Origin: an uncultured beta proteobacterium
GTDB lineage: Bacteria; Pseudomonadota; Gammaproteobacteria; Burkholderiales; Burkholderiaceae
Length of the DNA: 29,518 nucleotides
Direction of reading: 5' to 3'
Assembly: GCA_903845455.1 (NCBI GenBank)
Contig: CAIMXN010000091.1
Coordinates: forward strand, 1 to 29,518
Each line of letters opens with the position of its first letter. Position 1 is the stretch's first letter. A program made the translations under genes and the position numbers. Of the stretch, positions 7,702 to 15,663 are shown one piece after another. Under the pieces are notes generated by a model. That model was not told where the DNA came from and ran no database searches. It saw only the letters and a program-made list of their open reading frames with translations.

Positions 7702-8475
7702 CTAGGCTTTTTTCAACCTGGTTTCGGGGCTGCAAGCACTACTGCTGCGATCGGGATTTGGAACACCAGCCAGCTCATGCAGACCATTCATATCAATCAG
7801 CTTGATATGACGTTGTTTGATTTGAATCAAGCCAGATTCAGAGAATCGCGACAGCATCCTGCTGACAGTCTCAATCTGGATACCTAGATAACTACCGATT
7901 TCTACACGACTCATCCGTAAATCAAATTCATTATTAAGATAGCCGCGCGCTGCTAAGCGTTGTGATAAGTTCAACAAGAAGGCTGCCAAACGTTCTTCAG
8001 CACGCATCGTTCCGAGAGAGAGTAAGTGGCGTTGATCTTGAGTCAGTTCGCGACTCATGATGCGATGAAACTGCTGTTGTAGCAGTGGAATTTGTAGCGC
8101 TAAATCTTCAAAAGCTTCATAGCGAATAATGCAGACTTCACTCTCTTCGAGCGCAATTGCGTCAGATTGATATTGACCCTCACCAATACCATCCAAACCT
8201 AAGATCTCGCCAGGTAGATGAAAGCCAATCACTTGTTGACGACCATCTTGAAGACAGTATTCGGTTTTGAGTGTGCCAAAACGAACGCTATAAACCGAGC
8301 TTAGTGGGTCACCATGGCGGTAGAGGCTCTCACCTTTTTGTAGATGAACCCGTTCTTTTACTAGCGCATCCACTCTGCTGACATCGCTAGCGCTCAGACC
8401 AACGGGAAGGCAAAACTGCCCTAAAACGCAGACAGAGCATTTATTGTTTGGGGAGTCGGTGTTGGTGTAGTTCAT
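7702..8475 (-). CDS. fnr: FNR/ANR-type oxygen-sensing transcription regulator
   Basis: A Crp/Fnr-family activator of 257 residues. Cysteines C13, C16 and C22 at the N-terminus and C115 have exactly the spacing of the four [4Fe-4S] ligands in E. coli FNR (C20, C23, C29, C122), so it should sense oxygen. A cyclic-nucleotide-binding-like fold (about 30-150) is followed by a helix-turn-helix at about 178-201. The recognition helix has E192, S195 and R196, the residues that read TTGAT half-sites. A polar tail of about 20 residues follows the usual FNR end. The probable target is the box at 2428-2441. It is convergent with the cco transcript and divergent from the TauE-like gene. Confidence 0.93.
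   Translation of the reverse strand: MNYTNTDSPNNKCSVCVLGQFCLPVGLSASDVSRVDALVKERVHLQKGESLYRHGDPLSSVYSVRFGTLKTEYCLQDGRQQVIGFHLPGEILGLDGIGEGQYQSDAIALEESEVCIIRYEAFEDLALQIPLLQQQFHRIMSRELTQDQRHLLSLGTMRAEERLAAFLLNLSQRLAARGYLNNEFDLRMSRVEIGSYLGIQIETVSRMLSRFSESGLIQIKQRHIKLIDMNGLHELAGVPNPDRSSSACSPETRLKKA
7817..7830. promoter_or_regulatory. Perfect FNR-box sequence inside the fnr coding region
   Basis: TTGATTTGAATCAA matches TTGAT-N4-ATCAA exactly. It lies in the 3' part of fnr, where the opposite strand encodes L-I-Q-I-K just after the recognition helix. It may be chance arising from codon choice, or an intragenic binding site. A nearby inverted repeat of the same half-site word (arms 7789-7796 and 7802-7809) has a 5-base spacer and does not fit FNR. 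Confidence 0.35.
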
Positions 8476-8553
8476 GTTGAGAGTAATTATGAGACCAGTT
8501 TATGCTATTGGGGTGAAACCTGAGTCTTTTTACCTCTACCCTAAAGTGAGTCC

Positions 8554-9273
8554 ATGCTAACCGCCAGCCTCCTATTGGCCATATTTTTGGGCTCCCTGGT
8601 GAGTGGTTGGCACTGCGCCTTGATGTGTGGTGGCATAGCAGCCGCAATAGAGCGTCCAATATTGGTTTTGACCCCCATTCGAAGCAAATCTGAACTCTTT
8701 TTTCTGCAACTCATCATGCACTTAGGCCGTCTAACGACCTATATGCTACTTGGCGCCTTAGCTGCTTGGTTGGGAGTTCTTGTGTGGCAGCAAAGTCTGA
8801 TTCCGCTCCAGCGCCCTCTATATGCCTTTACTGCTGTGATTTTGATCTGGATGGGGATACGCCTATTATGGCGCGGTCAGGGGAGCCAGAGCTCACCAGG
8901 TAGGTGGTTTGGGGCAAAAATAGCAGCCTTGTGGGCGCGTTATTTTGGACAAATGGCCAGTCGTCCTTCCCGGTGGTTCAGTGGGATGCTATGGGGTCTA
9001 GTGCCTTGTGCGCTGGTTTATAGCGTTCTACCCTTAGCATTTTTATCTGGCGATGTATTGACGGGGGCAACGTTGATGTTGGCTTTTGGCTTGGGAACCC
9101 TGCCTAATCTCTTATTGATCTCAAAATTCTCAGCAGCTTTAACTCAGTTTGGCCACTACGCTTGGGTACGGTATTTGTCGGCTGCCCTGTTTGTAACTGC
9201 AGGAGGGTTTGGGCTTTATCGAGCCTGGGTTTTGCCCGAGGCTTTATTAAAAGGTGGTTTTTGTTTTTCTTAG
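8554..9273 (+). CDS. TauE/SafE (UreH-domain) family membrane protein
   Basis: A polytopic membrane protein of 239 residues with about six helices and the motif G-W-H-C-A-L-M-C-G-G at residues 18-27. This motif marks the sulfite-exporter TauE/SafE or UreH-domain subgroup often encoded beside cbb3 oxidase genes. The paired cysteines and histidine suggest metal or redox handling. Transport of copper or another factor needed for the oxidase is an inference from context. It is divergent from fnr across 78 bases, in which I found no FNR box. Its 3' end overlaps the convergent SulP gene by 4 bases. Confidence 0.8.
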   Translation: MLTASLLLAIFLGSLVSGWHCALMCGGIAAAIERPILVLTPIRSKSELFFLQLIMHLGRLTTYMLLGALAAWLGVLVWQQSLIPLQRPLYAFTAVILIWMGIRLLWRGQGSQSSPGRWFGAKIAALWARYFGQMASRPSRWFSGMLWGLVPCALVYSVLPLAFLSGDVLTGATLMLAFGLGTLPNLLLISKFSAALTQFGHYAWVRYLSAALFVTAGGFGLYRAWVLPEALLKGGFCFS

Positions 9274-10901
9274 AGGGATTTGGTAGCCGCCTGAATACCC
9301 AGACTAAGATCGGAATATAAACAATCAGCATTGACCTTTTCTAATAGACCGCTACGTTCTGCTACGTCATGGGGTTGGTGTGCTAGTCCACAAATAATCA
9401 GCTTGACACCAGCAGCATCGCATTGATGTTTTAACTCCATGACAGTTTCCATACCAGAGGCATCAACGTAAATCACATTCTTTAAATCGAGGATCAAGGT
9501 TTCGCTAGGTAAATTCTGCTCAATATTTTCTAGTAACTGCACTGCGCCAAAAAAGATTGCGCCGTAGATGCGATAGGCAGCGATTTTTCCTACTTGATTT
9601 TGGAGAGCAGGAAAGTCTTTGACATCGGCGGTCTCACAACGCGATAAGCTAGAAATACGGTAGATGAAAGTAATAAATGCGAGTAGCAGACCTACTTCCA
9701 CTGCGACTGTTAGATCGAGAATGATTGTTAATGCAAAGACACTGAGCATCGTCAGTCTATAAGCTAGACGAAACTGTTTCAGATCAACAAACTTCCTCCA
9801 CTCACCCATATTCCAGGCAACGAACACAAGGATGGCAGCAAGGCTGGCCAGTGGCACGTTTTTTGCGAGAGGTGCTGCAAACAAAATCACTAACAGGAGT
9901 GTGAGGGCATGAACGATGCCAGCAATTGGCGTGCTACCACCGCTTTGTACATTGGTTACGGTTCTTGCAATAGTGCCTGTAGCGGGCATGCCTCCAAAGA
10001 AAGGGCTTACTAGATTAGCAAGTCCTTGTGCCATGAGTTCTTGATTGGGATCATGACGATCATGAATCATGCTGTCCGCTACTCTGGCGCAGAGCAAGGA
10101 TTCGATAGAACCTAGCAGTGCAAGTGTCAGGGCGGGCATGATGACAAACTGTGCCGTATCCCAGCTTACTGGAATCCATTGAAAATGAGGGAGTCCAGAA
10201 GGGATACCGCCAAAACGACTGCCGATGGTATCAACAGGAAGATTCATGACTGATGTGATGACAGTTGCCAAGACCATTGCCACGACAGTGCCGGGTAGAT
10301 GACTTAACCAACCCAGGCGACTTTGGAAATGCCTCCAGACAATGAGTAGGCACAGACTGCCAAGGGCTAGTGCTAATGCAATCAGATTGACGGTATCAGT
10401 CGCCATATAAAGCGCCTGAATACTACCAAAGAAGTTGGCTGGCATTTTAGGAATGGCGAGACCAAAGAAATCTTTCATCTGAGAAAGCCCAATCAGAAAA
10501 GCAATGCCATTGGTAAAGCCAATAATGACTGCAATCGGAATAAATCGAACCAGCGTGCCTAAGCGAAAAAGCCCCATGACAAATAGAAATATTCCAGACA
10601 TGGCAGTTGCTAGCAATAGATTAGCCACACCATAGCGATCAACAATGCCATACACAATCACGATAAAGGCGCCCGCTGGACCGCCAATTTGTACACGACT
10701 GCCGCCTAATACCGAAATGAGCCCACCCGCAATAATGGCGGTAAAAATACCTGCCTCGGGCTTGAGTCCACTAGCAATTGCAAATGCCATTGCTAGGGGT
10801 AGAGCAACCACACCCACCGTAAGCCCAGCAAAGACATCCTTGGTAAAAAGTGTGCGGTTATAACCTTTAAAGGAGCTGAGAAGCTTTGGTTGATAAGACA
10901 C
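9270..10901 (-). CDS. SulP-family anion transporter with C-terminal STAS domain
   Basis: An inner-membrane anion transporter of 543 residues. The membrane part spans about residues 20-425 and contains the SulP signatures G-G-P-x-G-A near 73-78, S-I-E-S around 265-268 and G-G-M-P-A-T-G-T-I-A-R-T near 293-304. A STAS domain occupies about 440-540, with V-D-A-S-G at 459-463, where S462 corresponds to the residue phosphorylated in some STAS proteins. Members move sulfate, bicarbonate, dicarboxylates or other anions, and the substrate cannot be read from the sequence. The DUF2177 gene lies 15 bases upstream on the same strand, so the two may be cotranscribed. Confidence 0.9.
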   Translation of the reverse strand: MSYQPKLLSSFKGYNRTLFTKDVFAGLTVGVVALPLAMAFAIASGLKPEAGIFTAIIAGGLISVLGGSRVQIGGPAGAFIVIVYGIVDRYGVANLLLATAMSGIFLFVMGLFRLGTLVRFIPIAVIIGFTNGIAFLIGLSQMKDFFGLAIPKMPANFFGSIQALYMATDTVNLIALALALGSLCLLIVWRHFQSRLGWLSHLPGTVVAMVLATVITSVMNLPVDTIGSRFGGIPSGLPHFQWIPVSWDTAQFVIMPALTLALLGSIESLLCARVADSMIHDRHDPNQELMAQGLANLVSPFFGGMPATGTIARTVTNVQSGGSTPIAGIVHALTLLLVILFAAPLAKNVPLASLAAILVFVAWNMGEWRKFVDLKQFRLAYRLTMLSVFALTIILDLTVAVEVGLLLAFITFIYRISSLSRCETADVKDFPALQNQVGKIAAYRIYGAIFFGAVQLLENIEQNLPSETLILDLKNVIYVDASGMETVMELKHQCDAAGVKLIICGLAHQPHDVAERSGLLEKVNADCLYSDLSLGIQAATKSL

Positions 10902-10916
10902 TAGATTGTTTTGAGT

Positions 10917-11318
10917 TTAGGCAACTCGTTCTCCCACCCAGTAGGCAAGGCAGGAACTTATAGCGGTCACGAAGCTTCCCCAAGCTATATCGATCAGTGC
11001 CAAGCGGGTTGGAAAATCTCTGATGACTGCTAAGTTGGTGAGGTCATAAGTCATATAGCAAAACAGACCAAACAGTGCGCCATATTGCAACGCATAAATC
11101 CAGGATTGTTTTGATAAGGCTGGAATGATGACAAAAATACACACACCAACGGCATAGAGAAGATAGAAGCTTAGGCCAACCCAAAGCTTGGGCTCGTTAG
11201 CCATCAGATCGCCCATTTCAGCGCGATAGAGATTTTTGGCAATGCCTAGTAGCCAGGTCAAGTCGATTAGCACGAGACTAAAGAGAAAAGTCAGATAGAC
11301 CAATAAATACCGGAGCAA
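10917..11318 (-). CDS. DUF2177 family membrane protein
   Basis: A 133-residue protein with four predicted membrane helices, starting M-L-R-Y-L-L-V-Y-L and containing the conserved stretches D-L-T-W-L near the N-terminus, Y-A-L-Q-Y-G-A-L-F-G-L-F-C-Y-x-T-Y-D-L-T-N in the third helix, and D-I-A-W-G in the fourth. These match the DUF2177 family, whose function is unknown. It is upstream of the SulP gene on the same strand and divergent from the universal stress protein gene, sharing an 85-base intergenic region with it. Confidence 0.85.
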   Translation of the reverse strand: MLRYLLVYLTFLFSLVLIDLTWLLGIAKNLYRAEMGDLMANEPKLWVGLSFYLLYAVGVCIFVIIPALSKQSWIYALQYGALFGLFCYMTYDLTNLAVIRDFPTRLALIDIAWGSFVTAISSCLAYWVGERVA

Positions 11319-11403
11319 TTTTTACCCTTTGTACTTTTGTAGCTTTATATTCAGTATTATGATGGAAAGAGTGGTGAATTAGTTCAATTTAAAGGGAGTT
11401 GAT

Positions 11404-11844
11404 ATGTTTAAGCATTTATTAGTGCCTGTGGATGGTTCTGACGTCAGCAAGAAATCTTTGAAAAAGGTTGCCGAACTCGCTAAGTCTGATGGTGCAGTAG
11501 TAACTTTAGTTTATGTTTCTGATCCAATGCCTCCTATGGTGTATTCAGATAGCACTATGGGTTATGGAGTATCCGCAAAAGAACACCTCAAAGCTTGTGA
11601 AAGTTATGCTAAAGATGTCTTTAAAAAGGCTGCTACTCAGTTAGGTGCTGGTGTGAGTGCAAAATCTTTGCATATCTCGAATTCAGTATTGGCAGAAGGT
11701 ATTCTGGACGCCGCTAAAACAGCCAAGGCTGATGTGATTGTGATGGCATCGCATAAGCGTACTGGTATTAAGGGTGTCTTATTGGGAAGTGAAACTCACG
11801 AAGTGATCGTGCACTCAAAGTTACCCGTTTTAGTACTGGGTTGA
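11404..11844 (+). CDS. Universal stress protein, UspA family
   Basis: A single-domain soluble UspA protein of 146 residues. It starts M-F-K-H-L-L-V-P-V-D-G-S, with D10 at the nucleotide-contacting position, and ends K-L-P-V-L-V-L. The ATP-binding loop normally reads G-xx-G-(x9)-G-S/T. Here it reads A115-S-H-K118 and then, after nine residues, G128-S129, so both leading glycines are replaced. ATP binding may be weak or lost, although an alanine at the first position is common. AAAGGGAG at 11391-11398 lies 5 bases before the ATG. A strong terminator follows, so it is likely transcribed alone. Confidence 0.92.
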   Translation: MFKHLLVPVDGSDVSKKSLKKVAELAKSDGAVVTLVYVSDPMPPMVYSDSTMGYGVSAKEHLKACESYAKDVFKKAATQLGAGVSAKSLHISNSVLAEGILDAAKTAKADVIVMASHKRTGIKGVLLGSETHEVIVHSKLPVLVLG

Positions 11845-11864
11845 TTGCTGATTTACCTCAATAG

Positions 11865-11892
11865 AATAGGGTCCTCTGGACCCTATTTTTTT
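11865..11892 (+). terminator. Rho-independent terminator after the usp gene
   Basis: A perfect 10-base-pair stem (AATAGGGTCC with GGACCCTATT), a three-base loop TCT, and a run of seven T at the 3' side. It ends 20 bases after the usp stop and is oriented for that gene. Confidence 0.93.
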
Positions 11893-11925
11893 GCCTATAG
11901 ATAACTCAGTATTGCTTGTGGAACT

Positions 11926-13419
11926 TTAATTTTGAGGCGGACTTCCCAGTAGCAAAATTTCTCGAGTGAGTTGACCACTCTCGCTATCGCGCATTGACCA
12001 TAAATCCAATTGCATCCTAGGAGAATAGGGGTCTACATAGATGCCATCTTTTCTGAGTTCAAAGTGAAGGTGCGGACCAGTTGATCTACCAGTCGATCCT
12101 ACATAGCCAATCTCAAGACCACGTCTAACTTCATTACCTAAAGCCAGTTCAACGTTGTAATTACTCAGGTGTGCGTAATAAGTGCGATAGCCTCCTGGGT
12201 GCTCCAGAATTATCAGGTTACCAAAAGCGCCGTTAAAGCCAAGGTGCACAACTCTGCCATTCGCTACGCTAAATACTGGTGTACCAATAGGGGCAGCGTA
12301 ATCTACTCCCATATGGGCGCGGTAGCGTTGTTTGGGAACGGCTACAGGTGCAGTAGCGTTTGTATTAGCCGCAATCTTGGTGGGTCTTTTGCGTGTGACT
12401 GGAACATTACCAACTCCACGTGAAATTCGTCGATAGCTCAAGGGATTAGTCCAGAATGCACGCTCAATGGCTTCACCACTTCCTGTAAAAAATCCACCTG
12501 GAATGTCATCGCGTTCCAACCAAAATGCACTAGCAAATACTTCCTTGTTAGTAGGGTCCAGAATTTCAGCAGCCCAAATTTGAGCCCAATGATCACGATC
12601 TCCAAAGTCGACTAGCAGGCGAACCACACTGTTAGTACTTTCAAGCGTGTTACTGTCTTCTGGATAGATTTGTTTGATTAATGAATTGAGTTCCCACACA
12701 AGCTCTACAGGTAGCGTGTCGCTCACTTTACGTGGGTCATAGAGCACATCCCTTAAGGGGAGCTCAATTTCGGTATAGCGCTTAGATTCATCGCGTAGAT
12801 AGTCTTGCTGTACTAAGAAGCCACCCGCAACGGATGGAGTAAAAGTCCAAATCTCAGTTTTAGCATCCTGAATCGGGCCATTCATGATGCTCAGAGAATC
12901 AAAGCGATTTCGGCTTCCCAAAGCGACTGCATACGGAATGCAATTACCACGCATGCGATCAAAGAAACCTTTAGATTGATTCTTGAAGAACTCAGAAAAT
13001 TCTGGATTATTGATACCTAAGTTGGTGGGTAAATTGCCTTCGCTAAAACTACGCCTATAACAACCTCGTTGCACCCTGTAATCTAGATTACCTGTGGTAT
13101 CGCCTACAAACTCATTGGCATCTTTGCTGCGCAAGATTTCTGGGTTAAGGCTATTAGACTTCGATGATTGCCTAGCTGCGGTATCTTTAAAGCCAACCGA
13201 TTTAGTATTCGGAATCGTGGCTTTTTGACGCACTTGAGGTGTTTTATTATCTCCCGCCTTAGTAGTTTGAGCTTGGCTTAGGTTGATTAGTCTGAAGCCG
13301 GGTAATGGGGTAGCGGCAAAAATAGCGAGACCGATAAAGATTAGCCTCCCTCTGGTAAGGAGCTTAAGAGGGAGCGCATCTATTTTCACTGGGTAATTAT
13401 CTAATAATGTGAAGCCCAC
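11926..13419 (-). CDS. M23 (LytM-type) peptidase with long N-terminal region
   Basis: A probable cell-wall hydrolase or divisome-type LytM protein of 497 residues. The peptidase domain occupies about residues 360-475 and keeps all catalytic and zinc residues: H369 and D373 in H-x-x-x-D, H407 in Y-Y-A-H-L, and H440 with H442 in H-L-H. A hydrophobic segment at about 24-40 looks like a signal or membrane anchor, placing the domain in the periplasm. Residues 50-360 form a long region of unknown fold, with C120 and C150 as possible disulfide partners. It is convergent with usp and downstream of the 3-hydroxyacyl-CoA-dehydrogenase-like gene. Confidence 0.88.
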   Translation of the reverse strand: MGFTLLDNYPVKIDALPLKLLTRGRLIFIGLAIFAATPLPGFRLINLSQAQTTKAGDNKTPQVRQKATIPNTKSVGFKDTAARQSSKSNSLNPEILRSKDANEFVGDTTGNLDYRVQRGCYRRSFSEGNLPTNLGINNPEFSEFFKNQSKGFFDRMRGNCIPYAVALGSRNRFDSLSIMNGPIQDAKTEIWTFTPSVAGGFLVQQDYLRDESKRYTEIELPLRDVLYDPRKVSDTLPVELVWELNSLIKQIYPEDSNTLESTNSVVRLLVDFGDRDHWAQIWAAEILDPTNKEVFASAFWLERDDIPGGFFTGSGEAIERAFWTNPLSYRRISRGVGNVPVTRKRPTKIAANTNATAPVAVPKQRYRAHMGVDYAAPIGTPVFSVANGRVVHLGFNGAFGNLIILEHPGGYRTYYAHLSNYNVELALGNEVRRGLEIGYVGSTGRSTGPHLHFELRKDGIYVDPYSPRMQLDLWSMRDSESGQLTREILLLGSPPQN

Positions 13420-13487
13420 CTCAGATATTTATGCTGTTTCGCAGCAATTTGACCTACACCACTGAGGTTTATTTCACTGCTGGTAGA

Positions 13488-14414
13488 TTAATTTTCATCT
13501 GGGGCTAGCTTTAGAACATCAAATGCCGCTTTTAGACGAATTTCATAATTTTTCTTTACCTTAGCCGCTTCATCTGCTGGCCATTTTCTAAATCCTTCAC
13601 CTTTGGCGATACCGCTCTTGCCTGCTTTTACTAAGTCCATGACACAAGCAGGGGGCGCAGTAATGTTGGAGAGTGATGGGTAAATTACCTCAGCAGCTAA
13701 AGTCATACCTTCCCACCCAGAAATTTCTTTTTGGGTCATAGGACCTACTGCAGCATAGCGAAAGCCAAAGCTGTAGCGAACAGCGGTATCAATATCATCT
13801 GGTGTGGCGATACCTTCTTGAACGAGCGATAGGGCTTCGCGCATTAAGGCATGTTGGATACGGTTAGCTAAAAATCCAGGAATATCCTTTTTAACTAAAA
13901 CTGGTTTTTTGCCATGGGCGCGATAAAACTCACATAGCTTCTCGGCTAAGGCTGGATCTGATTTTTCACCTAAAACAATTTCCACCAAGGGTACTACGTG
14001 GGCTGGCATAAAGTAATGCGCATTAAACATGCGATGCGCAGTAGTGAGACCTTTTGCAATATTGCTAATGGGAAAGCCTGAACTGTTGCTGCCAATAGGC
14101 ACATGAGCGGGAACGCGTTTATCCAAATCCGCAAATAATTCTTTTTTGAGGTCCATCCGCTCTGAAACCGTTTCAATCACAAAGTCGGTATCGGCCCAAT
14201 CACTCCAATCTGCAATAGTGCCACCAATGAGCTGCCCGCCAAGATTGCGCCATTTGAGATCAATTGCATCAGCGCAAGCTTCAATCGCTTGAAAGGTGCT
14301 ATCGGCCTTGGCTTGGTCACGACCCAGAATAATGGTCTTTGCCCCATATGCCAGAAATCCAGCTGCGATTCCAACCCCCATCGTGCCTGTGCCAATCACT
14401 ACGACTTTGCTCAT
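13488..14414 (-). CDS. 3-hydroxyacyl-CoA dehydrogenase family oxidoreductase, copy 1
   Basis: An NAD-dependent dehydrogenase of 308 residues from the ATG at 14414. The ATG is preferred over an in-frame GTG at 14427-14429 because GGAA lies 5 bases before it and the protein then starts M-S-K-V-V-V-I-G. The Rossmann motif is G8-x-G10-x-x-G13. The family's His-Glu pair is H133 and E145, but the usual H-F-F-N-P reads H-Y-F-M-P, so a conserved Asn is Met136. The substrate may therefore not be a typical acyl-CoA. The gene is divergent from the enolase-superfamily gene and paralogous to the one at 22830. A part in the sugar-acid or hydroxy-acid island is inferred. Confidence 0.85.
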   Translation of the reverse strand: MSKVVVIGTGTMGVGIAAGFLAYGAKTIILGRDQAKADSTFQAIEACADAIDLKWRNLGGQLIGGTIADWSDWADTDFVIETVSERMDLKKELFADLDKRVPAHVPIGSNSSGFPISNIAKGLTTAHRMFNAHYFMPAHVVPLVEIVLGEKSDPALAEKLCEFYRAHGKKPVLVKKDIPGFLANRIQHALMREALSLVQEGIATPDDIDTAVRYSFGFRYAAVGPMTQKEISGWEGMTLAAEVIYPSLSNITAPPACVMDLVKAGKSGIAKGEGFRKWPADEAAKVKKNYEIRLKAAFDVLKLAPDEN

Positions 14415-14452
14415 CTTTATTCCATTCACTAAGTTGGTTTGAATTTGAATTA

Positions 14453-14518
14453 TTCCTTATTTAGGAACCCTCCAATGATTTATATTCTAGATACAATCGT
14501 TTTTTGATTAAGGAACCC
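14453..14518. promoter_or_regulatory. Divergent control region with repeated AGGAACCC
   Basis: The 106-base divergent region holds an inverted repeat TTCCT-TATTT-AGGAA (14453-14467) and two copies of AGGAACCC (14463-14470 and 14511-14518), each preceded by a TTA-like stretch. The second copy also supplies the ribosome binding site for the gene at 14521. TACAAT at 14492-14497 is a possible -10 without a good -35. An operator function is a guess from the repeats. Confidence 0.35.
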
Positions 14519-14520
14519 AG

Positions 14521-15663
14521 ATGCCTATTATCGAGTCCATACAAGTTGCCTCAGTTGCCGTACCTTTAGACAAGGTGACCTCATTCTCAACGAGAACTGT
14601 TTCTGAGCGGCATTATTGCTTAGTTAAGGTCCGCGGCAAAGATGGCAATGAAGGTATTGGGTTTTGTTATGTCGGTAGTGCCGGTGGTGATATTGCCAAG
14701 CTTGCAGTGGAGCAATTGCTTGCACCAAAACTCATCGGTCAAAATAGTCATCGTAGCGAAGGCCTTTGGATAGAGATGTATAACGAATCCATTTTGCAAG
14801 GTCGCACGGGTGCCGTCATGCGCGGCATCTCCATTTTGGATACTGCGCTTTGGGACCTCAATGCCCGCTCTGCAAAATTACCTTTGCATCACTACCTTGG
14901 TTCTGTAGTTGATGATCGTGTACCCGCTTATGCAAGTGGTGGTTATTACTTAGCAGGTAAGACGCCTGCTAAGTTAGGCAAGGAGATGGAGTCATATGTG
15001 AAGCAGGGCTTCAAGGCTGTCAAAATGAAGGTAGGCCGTTTATCTCCTAGCGAAGAAGAGGCCCGAGTAAAAGCTGCTCGCCAGGCGATTGGTGACGATA
15101 TCTTATTAACGCTGGATGCGAATAATGCTTGGCGCGATTTACCCACAGCGCTTGAATATATTCGACGCTTTGAAGCCTATAACCCCTATTGGATTGAGGA
15201 GCCATTTTCTCCCGATGCCATTGATTTGCATGCGGCCTTAGCTCGTCAAACCAAAATCAATGTTGCTACTGGTGAGATGGAAGCGGGGCGCTGGCGCTTT
15301 AGAGAATTGATTGATGCTGGCGGCGCAGCTATTTTGCAATCTGATGCTGCTGTATGTGGCGGCATTACTGAGTGGCGTCGTATCTCTGCTTATGCAGATG
15401 CCAAAGGGATTACAGTTTGTCCTCATTGGATGCATGATTTGCATGCGCCTTTAGTGGCAGCGACGCCGAATGCCCGTTTTGTTGAGTTCTTCTTGGATGA
15501 TCAGGTACTTAATTTCCGCAGACTCATTAATAAGCAGTTAACTTTTAAAAATGGTGATTTAATTTTGCATCAAACACCTGGCCTAGGTTTTGAGTTTGAT
15601 GAGGCAGCGATCAAAAAATATGCAGGAAAAGCGGCTTGGACTAAGATTGCATCGATCAGATGA
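14521..15663 (+). CDS. Enolase-superfamily enzyme, mandelate racemase subgroup
   Basis: A cytosolic enzyme of 380 residues that abstracts the alpha proton of a carboxylate substrate, probably a sugar-acid dehydratase or a racemase. The residues of mandelate racemase (K164, K166, D195, E221, E247, D270, H297) all have counterparts in order: K168, K170, D199, E226, E252, D275 and H302. That gives a KxK base, three magnesium ligands and the His-Asp dyad, so both faces of the site are equipped. The N-terminal capping domain spans about 1-125. The Ldh-family gene overlaps its stop by 4 bases. The substrate cannot be told from the sequence. Confidence 0.9.
   Translation: MPIIESIQVASVAVPLDKVTSFSTRTVSERHYCLVKVRGKDGNEGIGFCYVGSAGGDIAKLAVEQLLAPKLIGQNSHRSEGLWIEMYNESILQGRTGAVMRGISILDTALWDLNARSAKLPLHHYLGSVVDDRVPAYASGGYYLAGKTPAKLGKEMESYVKQGFKAVKMKVGRLSPSEEEARVKAARQAIGDDILLTLDANNAWRDLPTALEYIRRFEAYNPYWIEEPFSPDAIDLHAALARQTKINVATGEMEAGRWRFRELIDAGGAAILQSDAAVCGGITEWRRISAYADAKGITVCPHWMHDLHAPLVAATPNARFVEFFLDDQVLNFRRLINKQLTFKNGDLILHQTPGLGFEFDEAAIKKYAGKAAWTKIASIR

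Noticed and set aside
7694..7718. Inverted repeat GGTTGA and TCAACC between the 85-residue gene and fnr
   Set aside because: Six base pairs with a 13-base loop, and the T run falls inside the loop rather than after the stem.
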